The position numbers and the translations under genes were made by a program. Below the pieces are notes generated by a model, which worked only from the letters and a program-made list of their open reading frames with translations, had not been told where the DNA came from and did no database searches. From contig NZ_CP108054.1 of the NCBI RefSeq assembly GCF_036173125.1, forward strand, positions 3,472,001 through 3,536,000: DNA of 64,000 nucleotides, in the 5' to 3' direction. The first letter of the stretch is position 1. Each line of letters begins with the position of its first letter. Source of the DNA: Streptomyces sp. NBC_00286. Its GTDB lineage: Bacteria > Actinomycetota > Actinomycetes > Streptomycetales > Streptomycetaceae. Below, piece after piece: positions 44,760 to 53,574 of this stretch.

Positions 44760-45832
44760 AGAGGACGAGTAGGGCCCTTTACCTGGTGTCAGCGGCGTTA
44801 GTTGCGATGATGACATCCGCCACGGCGGCATACGGCTATGGCGAGGGCGACGACGCGGCTCCCACCCCGCCTCCGCAGGGCCCCTCAGGCGGGTCCTCCG
44901 GCAACATGCTCACTGCGAGGGCCGACGCCACCAGCATCAAGGTCACGCAGGTCAGCGGCGGCAAGTCGGGCAGTTCCTCCAAGGGACTCGCCCCGGTGGA
45001 CCCCAACTGGACACCCCCACCCTGCTGGTACGAGCCGGTCGCGACGCCTCAGCAGCTGAAGAACGGCGTGGAACAGCTCAAGAAGGGCGGGGACCTGGTG
45101 CGCGTCACTCCCTCGCTCAGCTGGGGCGAGGACCTGATGGTGAACCACTACGAAAAGGGCGACCAGCAGAGCGACGGCGAAGAGGGCTACAAGAACTTCA
45201 ACGTCGGCAAGGACGGAATGTTCTGGCGCGGGGTCGTCAACAAGAACATGGCGAACGACATCGATGCGTACGACTGCGAGCGCACGCTGTTCTGGCAGGA
45301 CGCCAACACCATCCCCGATGACGAGCGCGCTCCCACCCCGGACGTCCTCGCCGCATACGCCTACGACAAGATCCACGTCCCCGGCACCGACGTCGAGCTG
45401 AAGCCGGAAGCCAAGTCCACAGTGAACCTGCCTACTTGGGTGTGGCTGGACAAGGCCACCTTCAAGGACGTCAAGGTCCGCGCCGAACTCCCCAACACCG
45501 GTGTGTGGGCAGAGACCACCGCGAAGCCGGTCGCGCTGCATCTGGAGCCCGGTACCGAGGACGCCCAGACCTTCCCGGCCTCCGGCGACTGCGAGATCAA
45601 CGACGACGGCTCGATCGGCACTCCGTACACCAAGGGCGACGCCGGCAAGACGCCACCGTGTGGCCTCACCTACCTGCGCGCGAGCAGCGGAGAGCCGTAT
45701 CAGCTGACGGCATCTGTCACCTGGGAGATTTCCTGGGAAGGCTCCGGCGGTGCGGCGGGCGACCTGCCGAACGGCACGTTCGAGACGACCCAGGACATGA
45801 ACGTCCAGGAGATCCAGTCCATCAACCGCTAG
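44756..45832 (+). CDS. Secreted protein of the WXG100-associated operon
   Basis: A 358-residue exported protein with a signal peptide (ALYLVSAALVAMMTSATAAYG), a low-complexity linker, and a large acidic extracellular domain with PPCWYEP, GMFWRGVVN and VNLPTWVWLDKATF. Four to five cysteines could form disulfides. I cannot name the family. The GTG at 44756 overlaps the lipoprotein stop; a GTG three codons before is possible. Confidence 0.78.
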   Translation: MKRTSRALYLVSAALVAMMTSATAAYGYGEGDDAAPTPPPQGPSGGSSGNMLTARADATSIKVTQVSGGKSGSSSKGLAPVDPNWTPPPCWYEPVATPQQLKNGVEQLKKGGDLVRVTPSLSWGEDLMVNHYEKGDQQSDGEEGYKNFNVGKDGMFWRGVVNKNMANDIDAYDCERTLFWQDANTIPDDERAPTPDVLAAYAYDKIHVPGTDVELKPEAKSTVNLPTWVWLDKATFKDVKVRAELPNTGVWAETTAKPVALHLEPGTEDAQTFPASGDCEINDDGSIGTPYTKGDAGKTPPCGLTYLRASSGEPYQLTASVTWEISWEGSGGAAGDLPNGTFETTQDMNVQEIQSINR

Positions 45833-45850
45833 ACCGCTGACGGGGGCACA

Positions 45851-46150
45851 GTGAGCGACATCTACATCGACTCCGCCGTACTCGAACGGGTCCGGAGCAA
45901 CATCAAGCGCATCGGCGACATCATGGAACGCCCCGGCCGGGAGATGGACGAGGTCGACGGGAACGCCATGGGAGTCACCGAACTGGCCACGCGCATGAAC
46001 GACTTCGGGGACGAGTGGTCGTACGGGATCAAGCAGATCAAGAAATTCTCCGGTTCGGCTGTCAAGACCCTCGACAAGATGCAGAGGGCGTTCGAGGAGA
46101 TGGACGACAAACTCGAGCGCGAGCTGCGCAAGTCGCGTGAGGACCGCTGA
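45851..46150 (+). CDS. WXG100-like small helical protein
   Basis: A 99-residue, almost wholly helical protein ending in a charged tail, with a W56-centred turn (DFGDEWSYGIKQIKKF) in place of a strict WxG. Size, helicity and the following WXG-domain gene point to a type VII secretion (ESX) substrate or partner. It overlaps the next start by one base (TGATG). Confidence 0.7.
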   Translation: MSDIYIDSAVLERVRSNIKRIGDIMERPGREMDEVDGNAMGVTELATRMNDFGDEWSYGIKQIKKFSGSAVKTLDKMQRAFEEMDDKLERELRKSREDR

Positions 46151-47429
46151 TGAGCGACCCGTTCGCGTGGGCCTCGCCTACGCAGACCTCTTCTCTCAAA
46201 GACCAGTTCCCGGCCCTCGAGTTCGTCCCGTGCCCGGGTGAGCCTCATACGGCCAAGCACGTGGCCGCCATCGTGAAGCGGACCGCCAAGGCGCTGGACG
46301 AGATATCGGACGTCCTGCACGGCACGGGCGAGGGTGACTGGAAGGGGCGCCACGCCGAGGAGTTCCGGAAGAAGTTCGACGACGACTTCCGGCCCAAGGT
46401 GGATGCGGCGAAACGGTCCTTCAGCAGGGCGGCGAAGGCACTGGGCGAATGGGCGGATGCGATGCCGGATTGGCAACGCAGGGCGCTGGTGCTGGAGGGC
46501 AGGGCGCAGGATGCCCGTGACGCACAGCGAGCGGCGAAGGAGAGGCTGTCCGGGCTGCCGCCCAAACCGCTGATCGACCTGCCGCCGAAGGACGACGCTG
46601 AAGCACGCAAGCGGGAGAAAACGGAGAAGGACAGATCCTCCGCGGAGCTGGCGGCCAGCACGGCGGACGCGGAACTCGAGAAGATACGGGCACAAGCCCG
46701 AAAGCTGGCGAGCGACTACGCCCTGGAGGGCCAGGCCATCGCGCGGCGCCTCGACAAGGCAATGGACATCGCACCGGACGAGCCGGGCGCGCTGGACAAG
46801 CTGGGCGACGCCATCGTGGACATCGGCAAGGCGCTGGGCAAACTCGACGACGTCATATCCGCGGCGGTCAGCGTGGCCGTGTCCGAAGCGGTCAAGTGGC
46901 TCTCGGAACACGCCTACTCCATTGCCGCACTCGGTGACGTGCTCGCGACCGTGAGCGCCGTGCTGGCCTCGATCTCGCTCGTACTCCTCCTCTTCTCCCC
47001 GATGACCGGCCCGGCGGCCCCCTGGTCGCCAGCGCCGCAACAGCAATCGGGGTCGGCTCAGGCGCCTTCGCACTTGGCGCACTGGGGTTGCACACCACCG
47101 CCCGGTCGGTCGGTGGCGACTCCGTGGTCTCCAACCGGACGCTGGTCCAGGACGCTCTCGGTGTGCTGCCATTCGGAGGTGCCTTCAAAGGCGTCTCGAA
47201 GACGATCGCTGCCAGCCGCGCGGGGGACACTGCGGCCAACTTCGGCCTGGTGGACACCGTCGCTGCTTTCATGGCCGATCCGACAGCACTTGGCTACTTC
47301 GCCCCGCAAAACACTCGCCAGAAGTTAGAACTCATTACCCCCGGCGGGGCGGGACCCTTTCTTGTCGCGTTCGAGAACGCCTGGAAGGCTGGCAGCGAGA
47401 AGGACCGGGCAGCTAGGCAAGAAAGGTGA
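46150..47429 (+). pseudogene. Large WXG-domain protein, frameshifted in a C run
   Basis: The N-terminal 100 residues form a WXG-type helical hairpin with GTGEGDWKGRHAEEF. A long coiled coil (about 120-210) and hydrophobic segments (about 225-290, AVLASISLVLLLFS) follow. After GPAA the reading frame changes at the C5 run 47018-47022: the correct continuation (LVASAATAIGVGSG, then SVVSNRTLVQDALG) is in another frame and ends at 47429, where the next gene overlaps by GTGA. One base appears missing. A frame read without correction continues to 47328 as arginine/proline-rich noise. Restored length 426 residues. It resembles polymorphic T7SS effectors in layout, but no toxin domain is recognised. 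Confidence 0.75.
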
Positions 47430-48082
47430 ATCGCACGGTGAAAGATGCAGAGATCCTGGCCCAATTCGACGGCCGGGGCCGTGCCGAGTTCCTCCTCGGT
47501 GGCTTCGAGGCCATGTCCTCCGACAAGATCACGGCGTTCGCCTTCGAGTTCGGCTACGACCTCTACGCGACCGAGACGCCGAGCAAGAGCACGATGCGCC
47601 TGATCTATGAACGCAACGACTCACCGACGGCTCGCCGACGTGCACAGCAGACTGTGGACCGGCTGCGCGCGGGCGGTCCGCTCCTGGCCCCATGGGCAGC
47701 TCCTGGTCCCCAGCCGGGCACGACCAGCCTCAAGTCGGCCATCGAGATCGCAGCGGTACGGCGGCGTCTCGCCGCTTACGAAGCCAGCGGGGCCAAGGGC
47801 CTTGTCGTCCTGACCGCGTTGCTCAGTCTTGGGTTCCTCGCCCTTGCATGGGTGGCGCGTGGCTCGCTGGGCGGAGTGATCATCCTGTCGATGGTGGCGG
47901 TCTGCTTGGCTGTGGTGGCCGTCTTGATTCCCCGGTGGCTGACACGTTGGTATGAGAAGAACCGGCAGCTGATACGGCTCTACGATCAACAGCGGCACGG
48001 GCACGTGGGTCCGCCCCCGCCTCCGCCCCCACACCCGAACGGTCCTGCTGATCGGCAGCCTGGTCAGGAAGGCGGGCCGTGA
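47426..48082 (+). CDS. Membrane protein of the WXG100-associated operon
   Basis: A 218-residue protein: a soluble N-terminal domain of about 110 residues (FAFEFGYDLYATET), two transmembrane helices (GLVVLTALLSLGFLALAWVA and VIILSMVAVCLAVVAVLI), and a proline-rich cytoplasmic tail. Coupled to the preceding gene by GTGA. It may be an immunity or chaperone partner of the WXG protein, which is inference. Confidence 0.75.
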   Translation: MNRTVKDAEILAQFDGRGRAEFLLGGFEAMSSDKITAFAFEFGYDLYATETPSKSTMRLIYERNDSPTARRRAQQTVDRLRAGGPLLAPWAAPGPQPGTTSLKSAIEIAAVRRRLAAYEASGAKGLVVLTALLSLGFLALAWVARGSLGGVIILSMVAVCLAVVAVLIPRWLTRWYEKNRQLIRLYDQQRHGHVGPPPPPPPHPNGPADRQPGQEGGP

Positions 48083-48759
48083 TGCGAGTCAGCCTCTCGG
48101 TACCAGCCGAGTTCGAAGAGATACCCCTGGGCGCAGACTTCGAGACCGCTTGGTCCGAGGTGAACAGGCACAATGCACACACATCTCTGATGGGCACCCC
48201 CGACCAGGAACAGCTCAACGAGATGGCGCAGGCGCTGCAAAAGATCTCGTGCTTCCTCAACGAAGTCGGTGTGGTGTACGCGGCCAACTGCCTCCATTCC
48301 TTCCACGGTGAGCCGTCAATGGGCACGCTGGCCGTCGCCGTCCTGGACTTCCCCTACGGATCCGACCCCGCCACTGCAGCACGCGGAACCCTGCGAGGTG
48401 TCCTCGAATCACGGGGACCGGAATGGACGGGCTCCGTGATCGATACGCCGTGCGGACCAACTGCGGTCTTCACCGGGGGCCAGAGCTACGGGCTCCCTCC
48501 CGTCTTCTCACCGACCGGTGAGGCAATCGAGGTACTCACCGCCCAGTTTCATGCCATCACCCCGATCCCGCCCGAGGCCGAAGGAGAGGGCCGACGCATG
48601 TGTCTCCTCGCCTTCTCCACGCCCAACGTCGGTCACTGGGAGAAGTGCTACGCCCCGATCATGGCCGACGTGCTCCGGAGTCTTCGGTTCACGGAGGGAT
48701 TTCAGGGCGCCGATAGAGCCGACCAATGCGCGGCGGAGGCGGCATCTATTGAGGGATAA
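48079..48759 (+). CDS. Unknown soluble protein of the WXG100-associated operon
   Basis: A 226-residue protein, mixed alpha/beta, without signal or membrane segments; central part GSVIDTPCGPTAVFTGG and a conserved-looking C-terminal FSTPNVGHWEKCY. No family recognised. AGGAAGG precedes a GTG that overlaps the previous stop; an ATG follows one codon later. Confidence 0.75.
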   Translation: MMRVSLSVPAEFEEIPLGADFETAWSEVNRHNAHTSLMGTPDQEQLNEMAQALQKISCFLNEVGVVYAANCLHSFHGEPSMGTLAVAVLDFPYGSDPATAARGTLRGVLESRGPEWTGSVIDTPCGPTAVFTGGQSYGLPPVFSPTGEAIEVLTAQFHAITPIPPEAEGEGRRMCLLAFSTPNVGHWEKCYAPIMADVLRSLRFTEGFQGADRADQCAAEAASIEG

Positions 48760-48761
48760 GC

Positions 48762-49664
48762 ATGAGCGCCGATACGGAGGGTGAGACTCGGGACAGGCGT
48801 ACGTGGCACCCCATCGCGCTGGCAGTCGGGATCGGCTGCTACGTGCTCGCCGTGATAGCGGGCATGTCCCTGCTGATGGATCATGCCGGGTTCATGCTCC
48901 TGCTTCTCATGTGGATCGTGCACCTTGTGCTGCTCAGCCTGCTGATCCACAAGCTGGGGGCCAAAGAGTCGAGTGAGTATCCGGCGCTGTTCATCGTGAT
49001 CCTGTCGGTGATCTGCGCGATGGCCACCGACGTGGCGCGCGACAACCTCACCCTTCAGGTGCGCGGCGAGAGGGTCACAGCCACGGTGGCGAAGGAACGG
49101 ACCACCCCCGCTGCGGGACGCGAAGGTCCCCACTCCCTCTACACCCTTGAGAGACAGAACGGCACTCGGGTCCGAGGGCCGGAGATGAACTTGACATCGG
49201 ACCCGTACGACGTCGGCCAGGTGTTGACCGTGATCGAGGATCCCGAGGGCGAGCTCGCACCGAGGACACTGGGCGACGTGGACGCCACCGGTGAGCTGAT
49301 CGGCGCTGGAGCGCTCGCCCTCGCCGCACTCGGCTCCGTCGGCTGGATGACCTGGCGCGGATCCGACACCGCGAAGCGACGAGACGACAGGAAACCGTCG
49401 GCCGGGATGCGGAAGGTGTACAAGACCGTCACCCGCAACCACACCACACAGGACGAGCAGGAGGAGAAACTGCGCGAGGCCCTGCGCACGTACCCCGCCG
49501 ACCGTCGCGGCTACATCAAGGTGCACCCCGAGGACTACCCGGACGTGTCTCAGCGCCGGGCCGCCCGGATCGCCTGGGAGGCGGGCCTGCGCGCGGAGGC
49601 GGCGGGCAACCGGGGCTCGGGGCGCTTCAGGGAGACGGTGAACGAGGAAGTCCCGCACGACTGA
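48762..49664 (+). CDS. Membrane protein, last gene of the WXG100-associated operon
   Basis: A 300-residue protein with three N-terminal helices (about 18-45, 42-62, 70-90), an extracytoplasmic SH3-like stretch (RVTATVAKERTT to LTVIEDPEG), a fourth helix near 190, and a charged C-terminal domain with RRGYIKVHPEDYPD. The family is not recognised. It starts two bases after the previous stop. Confidence 0.75.
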   Translation: MSADTEGETRDRRTWHPIALAVGIGCYVLAVIAGMSLLMDHAGFMLLLLMWIVHLVLLSLLIHKLGAKESSEYPALFIVILSVICAMATDVARDNLTLQVRGERVTATVAKERTTPAAGREGPHSLYTLERQNGTRVRGPEMNLTSDPYDVGQVLTVIEDPEGELAPRTLGDVDATGELIGAGALALAALGSVGWMTWRGSDTAKRRDDRKPSAGMRKVYKTVTRNHTTQDEQEEKLREALRTYPADRRGYIKVHPEDYPDVSQRRAARIAWEAGLRAEAAGNRGSGRFRETVNEEVPHD

Positions 49665-49902
49665 GCACTCGCTCTCTCCCTTTTGCCACGCTCGACGGCG
49701 GCTGGCAGCTCTGGCCGACGGTGGCTTTCAGCGTCATCGTCTACGTGGGCTTCTGGTACACGAACAGGCAGGCCCCCGCGCGTGGTTGAACTCGCGCCTC
49801 GATGAGAAGGTCGGCTGAGTCCACGTTTGCGACCCAGCCAACCCCCGGGAGCGGGATCAACTCAGTGGACGTCCGAGCAGGTCAGGTGACACGCTCCGCT
49901 GC
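49665..49902. other. Spacer with a short membrane-protein-like fragment
   Basis: A short open stretch ending at a TGA near 49789 reads GWQLWPTVAFSVIVYVGFWY, a convincing transmembrane helix without a start codon. It is probably a remnant. Nothing else is seen. Confidence 0.3.
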
Positions 49903-50421
49903 GTGACCGCCCTTCGCTCCCTGGCCGAGTTCGGCTCCACCGCGGCCATCGGGCCGTTGCGCTGCGGCGCGACGCTCAACGAGATCGCTGCGACGCTCGG
50001 ACCGCCGTGGGCTATCGGTCGCGTGAGCAAGCGGCGGCGTTGGCCCCATCTGTTCTCCTATGGAGACGCCGAGTTCTGCGTCTGTCGCTGCCGTCGCATC
50101 ACGCTGATCAGTGTGCAGACTTGGCGCGACGCCATCGAGCTTCCGGTGCCGGGAACGACGACGCTCGCCACGTTCGCCGGGCATCTCACCCTCCATCAAG
50201 TTACGGCGGAGCTCGACGCAATCGGCTGCCGCCTGAGTCCCGTGACGCTCCACCAACCGCCCGGACAGCTCGCCCTGCGGGTCGAGGCGACAGGCGTCAC
50301 GTTTACCTTCTGGACCGAGGACGACTCCGCGTCCCTCCTGAAGGGTGCCGGCCACTGGATCACAAGCCACGAGTGCACACCCCCGGCAACCGACGCTCCA
50401 GATGACGGCTTCGGCGAGTGA
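49903..50421 (+). CDS. Unknown protein, immunity-like
   Basis: A 172-residue soluble protein. The block LNEIAATLGPPWAIGRVSK followed by LFSYGDAEFCVCRCRRITLI resembles small Streptomyces proteins that occur beside polymorphic toxins, but I cannot assign a family. GTG start. The overlapping minus-strand frame has poor codon bias and is rejected. Confidence 0.6.
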   Translation: MTALRSLAEFGSTAAIGPLRCGATLNEIAATLGPPWAIGRVSKRRRWPHLFSYGDAEFCVCRCRRITLISVQTWRDAIELPVPGTTTLATFAGHLTLHQVTAELDAIGCRLSPVTLHQPPGQLALRVEATGVTFTFWTEDDSASLLKGAGHWITSHECTPPATDAPDDGFGE

Positions 50422-50647
50422 TCGAACCGGCCCGGCCGGTCGACTGATGAAGTGCAACGTCCCGGAGCTTGACAATGAGACCCGCACATTAGCGAGGTGC
50501 CCAACAGGCGATCACCGAATCGCTCTCCGGTTCCGGGGTGCCGCTGGGCTGGCACCGGCGTAGGCCCGTATAGAGCGGCAGAGCAGGCTCGCGACGTCTA
50601 CCGTAGGGACACAATCTCGTCCGGCAGAAGGACAGGAGTCGCCAGCC

Positions 50648-51295
50648 ATGTCACTCGCCCGCGTCCATAACTTCGCCGTCTCGCTCGACGGCTTCGGCAC
50701 CGGTGAGCCTCAGAGCCGTGACGCGCCGTTCGGCCACGCCGGGGAGCGGCTGCACGAGTGGATGTTCGCCACCGGGTTCTGGCACGAGATGACCCGCCAA
50801 CCCGGCGGGAGCCGCGGTCTCGACGACGCCTTCGCGCGGCGGTTCGAGCCCGGGATCGGCGCGGAGATCATGGGCGCCGGGAAGTTCGGTTACCCCGGAT
50901 GGCACGAGGACCCGGAGTGGAAGGGGTGGTGGGGGCCCAACCCGCCCTTCCACACACCCACCTTCATCCTGACCCACCACACCCGCCCGTCGATCGAGAT
51001 GGAGGGCGGCACGACGTTCCACTTCCTCGACACGTCGCCCGCCAAGGCGCTCGAGGCGGCTCGCGAGGCCGCGGACGGCAAGGACGTACGCATCGGTGGC
51101 GGCGCCACCGTGATCCGCGGCTTCCTCGCCGCCGGGCTCATCGACCACATGCACGTCGTGGTGGTCCCGATCCTGCTCGGCCGCGGCTCACGCCTCTGGG
51201 ACGGACTGGAGGACCTCGAGAAGGACTACGAGGTCGAGGCCACCTCCTCGCCCAGCGGAGTCACGCACCTGACGTTCACCCGGGCAGGGCTCTGA
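50648..51295 (+). CDS. RibD C-terminal / dihydrofolate reductase family protein
   Basis: A 215-residue DHFR-fold protein. It has VHNFAVSLDGFGTG at the N terminus, EIMGAGKFGY, TFILTHHTRPS and DVRIGGGATVIRGFLAAGLID, the NADPH-binding layout of the RibD_C family. Physiological substrate unknown. GACAGGAG precedes the ATG. The 226 bases before it hold no gene. Confidence 0.87.
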   Translation: MSLARVHNFAVSLDGFGTGEPQSRDAPFGHAGERLHEWMFATGFWHEMTRQPGGSRGLDDAFARRFEPGIGAEIMGAGKFGYPGWHEDPEWKGWWGPNPPFHTPTFILTHHTRPSIEMEGGTTFHFLDTSPAKALEAAREAADGKDVRIGGGATVIRGFLAAGLIDHMHVVVVPILLGRGSRLWDGLEDLEKDYEVEATSSPSGVTHLTFTRAGL

Positions 51296-51305
51296 ACCGC
51301 CTCGG

Positions 51306-51419
51306 TCATTCTTTGAAGCGCTCCTCAACGCCTGGGACGACGTGGGCCCCGAGTCGCGGGCCTACTGCCTTGCCTGGAACAAGTTCGGGGGCGTCGAGTC
51401 ACCGGGCTGGATGCGCTGA
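51306..51419 (+). pseudogene. Short C-terminal gene remnant
   Basis: One frame reads FFEALLNAWDDVGPESRAY then CLAWNKFGGVESPGWMR and stops at 51419. It looks like the end of a real protein but has no start. The remaining bases to 51579 show nothing. Confidence 0.35.
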
Positions 51420-51579
51420 CGTGGCCGAGGGTTGCAGGACGTCTCCGGCAGCGGCGGCACCACAGTCGCCACTGCCGGAAGTCCGGAATCGGCCCGGACG
51501 ACATGGCCGGTCAACCGGGCGAGGGCGACCTGGACCGGCTGCAGCGGTCGGGCCAGCGAGGTGCAGGCGGCGCCGATTC

Positions 51580-52227
51580 TCAGTTGGTCCAGACGACCGG
51601 GCTGTCGCGGTACGCGTCGCCCTCCTTGAACGCGGCGCCGATGATGGGCGAGCTTTTCGTGGCGCTGAGCGCGCAGGTCTCGTACGACGCACCCTTGGTG
51701 GTGAACTCGGTGGGCGCGGCCTCGCGGTCGCACTTGCCCGGAATGTCACCGAACAGTACGACGCCCGTCCCGGCGCCACCTTCCAGCACACCGTCCAGCT
51801 TCAGCGACGCGTAGGCCAGGTCGGTGCCGCCGACGTTCTCCACCTTCATCTTGATGAAGTAGGGCGTCATTCCCTTCGCCTTCTCACCGAAGGCGGCCAT
51901 GTCGGCCTCGGCGCCCTTCTCGATCGCCGTGACGGTTACGGCGATGGTGCCCTTCTTCTCGCTCGTGTACTCGAAGGGCAGGACAGCCCTGTCGCCGACC
52001 TTGAGTTCCGTGCCCGGCGCGGCGACGTCACCCTCGGCCGGCGGGGCACTGTCGTCGCCGCTGTCGGCAGCCGGGCTCTCGCTGCTCGGCGCGGACGAGG
52101 CCGGGGCCGGGGCTGACGCCGCCGGCGAATCCTGCGCCACCGGCTCTCCCCCGTCGCCGGCGCAGGCCGTAAGCCCGAGCCCCATGGTGGCCAGAGCAGC
52201 CGCGAACACGATACGTCCCTTGTGCAC
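51580..52227 (-). CDS. Lipoprotein with an alanine/serine-rich linker
   Basis: A 215-residue lipoprotein: signal peptide with lipobox GLTAC (C22), a low-complexity linker to about residue 65, and a beta-rich extracellular domain similar in style to DUF4352-type proteins (VLPFEYTSEKKGTIAVTVTA, MKVENVGGTDLAYASLKLDG). GTG start with GTGAGG ahead. Function unknown. Confidence 0.8.
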   Translation of the reverse strand: MHKGRIVFAAALATMGLGLTACAGDGGEPVAQDSPAASAPAPASSAPSSESPAADSGDDSAPPAEGDVAAPGTELKVGDRAVLPFEYTSEKKGTIAVTVTAIEKGAEADMAAFGEKAKGMTPYFIKMKVENVGGTDLAYASLKLDGVLEGGAGTGVVLFGDIPGKCDREAAPTEFTTKGASYETCALSATKSSPIIGAAFKEGDAYRDSPVVWTN

Positions 52228-52356
52228 TACTACTACCTCACTGGTAACGAGAGCTGTCCGATACGGCAGCTTGGAACAGTCGATGGTTTCCAGAAATGAC
52301 CGACCACACAGCCGGACATGCCAGAGCGGCTTCATGCGCGCCCGCCACGGCCGGTG

Positions 52357-52725
52357 TCAGCCCTGTATGACGGGCACAGTAGCCCGGCTCGGTCGCTGAG
52401 TGTGCCGGTCGTTTGCCCCACAAGGAACGGCAGCCGCCTCGTCGGCCAGGTGTCTCGCAGCGGTGTCGTCTCCCGCCGCAGCCCGCAGCCCGCAGCCCGC
52501 AGCCCGCAGCCGGGCGAGCCTTTCCAGCACACCCGCGAGCAGGTACGGGTAGTCGATGCCCCGGGCCACCTCGACCGCGTGCTCCCCCTGGCCGATCGCG
52601 ACTCGCAGATCATGGCGGTCGTACAGGCGGTGATCGAGCAGGTCGAGCGACGGCAACTGTAACGGCCGTCGGCTCGTCACCGGCCCGTCAGAGAGGGACG
52701 TCGGCCGCATGGGCCACTCGGTCAC
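52357..52725 (-). pseudogene. Remnant of a TPR-containing regulator
   Basis: Part of the frame (VAIGQGEHAVEVARGI, then YPYLLAGVLERLARL) looks like tetratricopeptide helices found in Streptomyces regulators, but there is no start or partner domain. A heptamer repeat interrupts it. The gap 52228-52849 contains no intact gene. Confidence 0.35.
52477..52511. repeat. Heptanucleotide tandem repeat, five copies
   Basis: CGCAGCC repeated five times at 52477, 52484, 52491, 52498 and 52505. The unit is not a multiple of three, so copy-number change would shift any reading frame through it. Confidence 0.95.
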
Positions 52726-52728
52726 GCC

Positions 52729-52758
52729 CCCTTCGGGAACGTCACCTCCACGCGGCGG
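52729..52758. repeat. 30-bp direct repeat, left copy (candidate attachment site)
   Basis: Identical over 30 bases to 53839-53868, the 3' end of the ompA-like gene (period 1110 bases). On the minus strand this copy encodes RRVEVTFPKGA and a TGA, an alternative ompA C terminus with its own stop at 52722-52724. It marks the left edge of the toxin-antitoxin cassette. Confidence 0.85.
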
Positions 52759-52849
52759 CCCTCAAGCCGCGTCGGTGCGATGCCCGGTGAAGGTCACCTG
52801 GTCGACATCCGACTCGCACCTGACGAGCCTGGCCCTTATCCCGTTGACG

Positions 52850-53200
52850 TCACGCAGCGTCCTCTGCCGCCTCGGGAACGAGGCTGATCTCGTGGTCCTT
52901 CTCCCGGTGATGGACGACCGTGATGGACGCTTCCAGCCCACAGGAGATCTTCTCCAGCAGGGCGGGGGTCGGGTGAGCGCCCGCCCCCTCGATGATCGAC
53001 ATCTTGGCCTGAGTGATGCCGCAGCGGGATGCGGCCTCCGACTGGGAGTAACCCAGCTCCTTACGCCGGTCGTAGAAGATCTGGGCAAGATCACCCTGAA
53101 GCCTGTAGGCCCTCTGAGCCTTGAGCTGCGCGGCGACCTCCTCGCTCTGCTCCTCCAGTCGGCGAGCCCGCAGCGCCTTGTACCTCATGTGTCCGGCCAT
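52850..53200 (-). CDS. XRE-family regulator / orphan antitoxin
   Basis: A 116-residue protein: a helical N terminus rich in arginine and glutamate (MAGHMRYKALRARRLEEQ) and a Cro/C1 helix-turn-helix (LGYSQSEAASRCGITQAKM). It resembles HigA-type antitoxins, but no toxin gene accompanies it on its strand. AGGGGG precedes the ATG at 53200. Divergent from yefM-yoeB and inside the direct-repeat-bounded cassette. Confidence 0.78.
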   Translation of the reverse strand: MAGHMRYKALRARRLEEQSEEVAAQLKAQRAYRLQGDLAQIFYDRRKELGYSQSEAASRCGITQAKMSIIEGAGAHPTPALLEKISCGLEASITVVHHREKDHEISLVPEAAEDAA

Positions 53201-53304
53201 CACGCGTCCCCCTGGTCGACCTTCAGGAAGTGTTCCAGCGGGAGGGCGCCCCGCCATCGATGATGGTACCGTTTCTTGTACCACTGCTGAGGAGGTGCGG
53301 TTCC

Positions 53305-53574
53305 ATGTCCATCACCGCCAGCGAGGCTCGTCGTCGGCTGTTTCCGCTGATCGAAGAGGTCAACGGTGACCAGAGCGCCATAGAGATCGTCTCCAAGAAC
53401 GGCAGTGCGTACCTAGTCGCAGCCGAGGAATACGAGGCCCTCCGGGAGACCGCGTACCTGTTGCGCTCTCCCGCGAACGCGCGCCGTCTGCTGCGCTCCT
53501 ACCAGAACGCCCTGGACGGCGAGTACGAGAGCCGCGAGCTCATCCGTGACGATGCTGACGAGGACCGCCCGTGA
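53305..53574 (+). CDS. yefM: YefM/Phd-family antitoxin
   Basis: An 89-residue Phd/YefM antitoxin. MSITASEARRRLFPLIEEVN is the DNA-binding N terminus; the C-terminal half wraps the toxin. GAGGAGG-type site ahead of ATG 53305. Overlaps yoeB by four bases (GTGA). It should repress the operon together with YoeB. Confidence 0.92.
   Translation: MSITASEARRRLFPLIEEVNGDQSAIEIVSKNGSAYLVAAEEYEALRETAYLLRSPANARRLLRSYQNALDGEYESRELIRDDADEDRP

Noticed and set aside
46994..47328. Uncorrected C-terminal end of the WXG protein
   Set aside because: The residues after the C run are serine/proline/arginine noise; the other frame gives a sensible protein ending at the next gene's start.
49882..50487. Minus-strand frame opposite the immunity-like gene
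   Set aside because: Composition is poor and the plus-strand product looks like a genuine protein.
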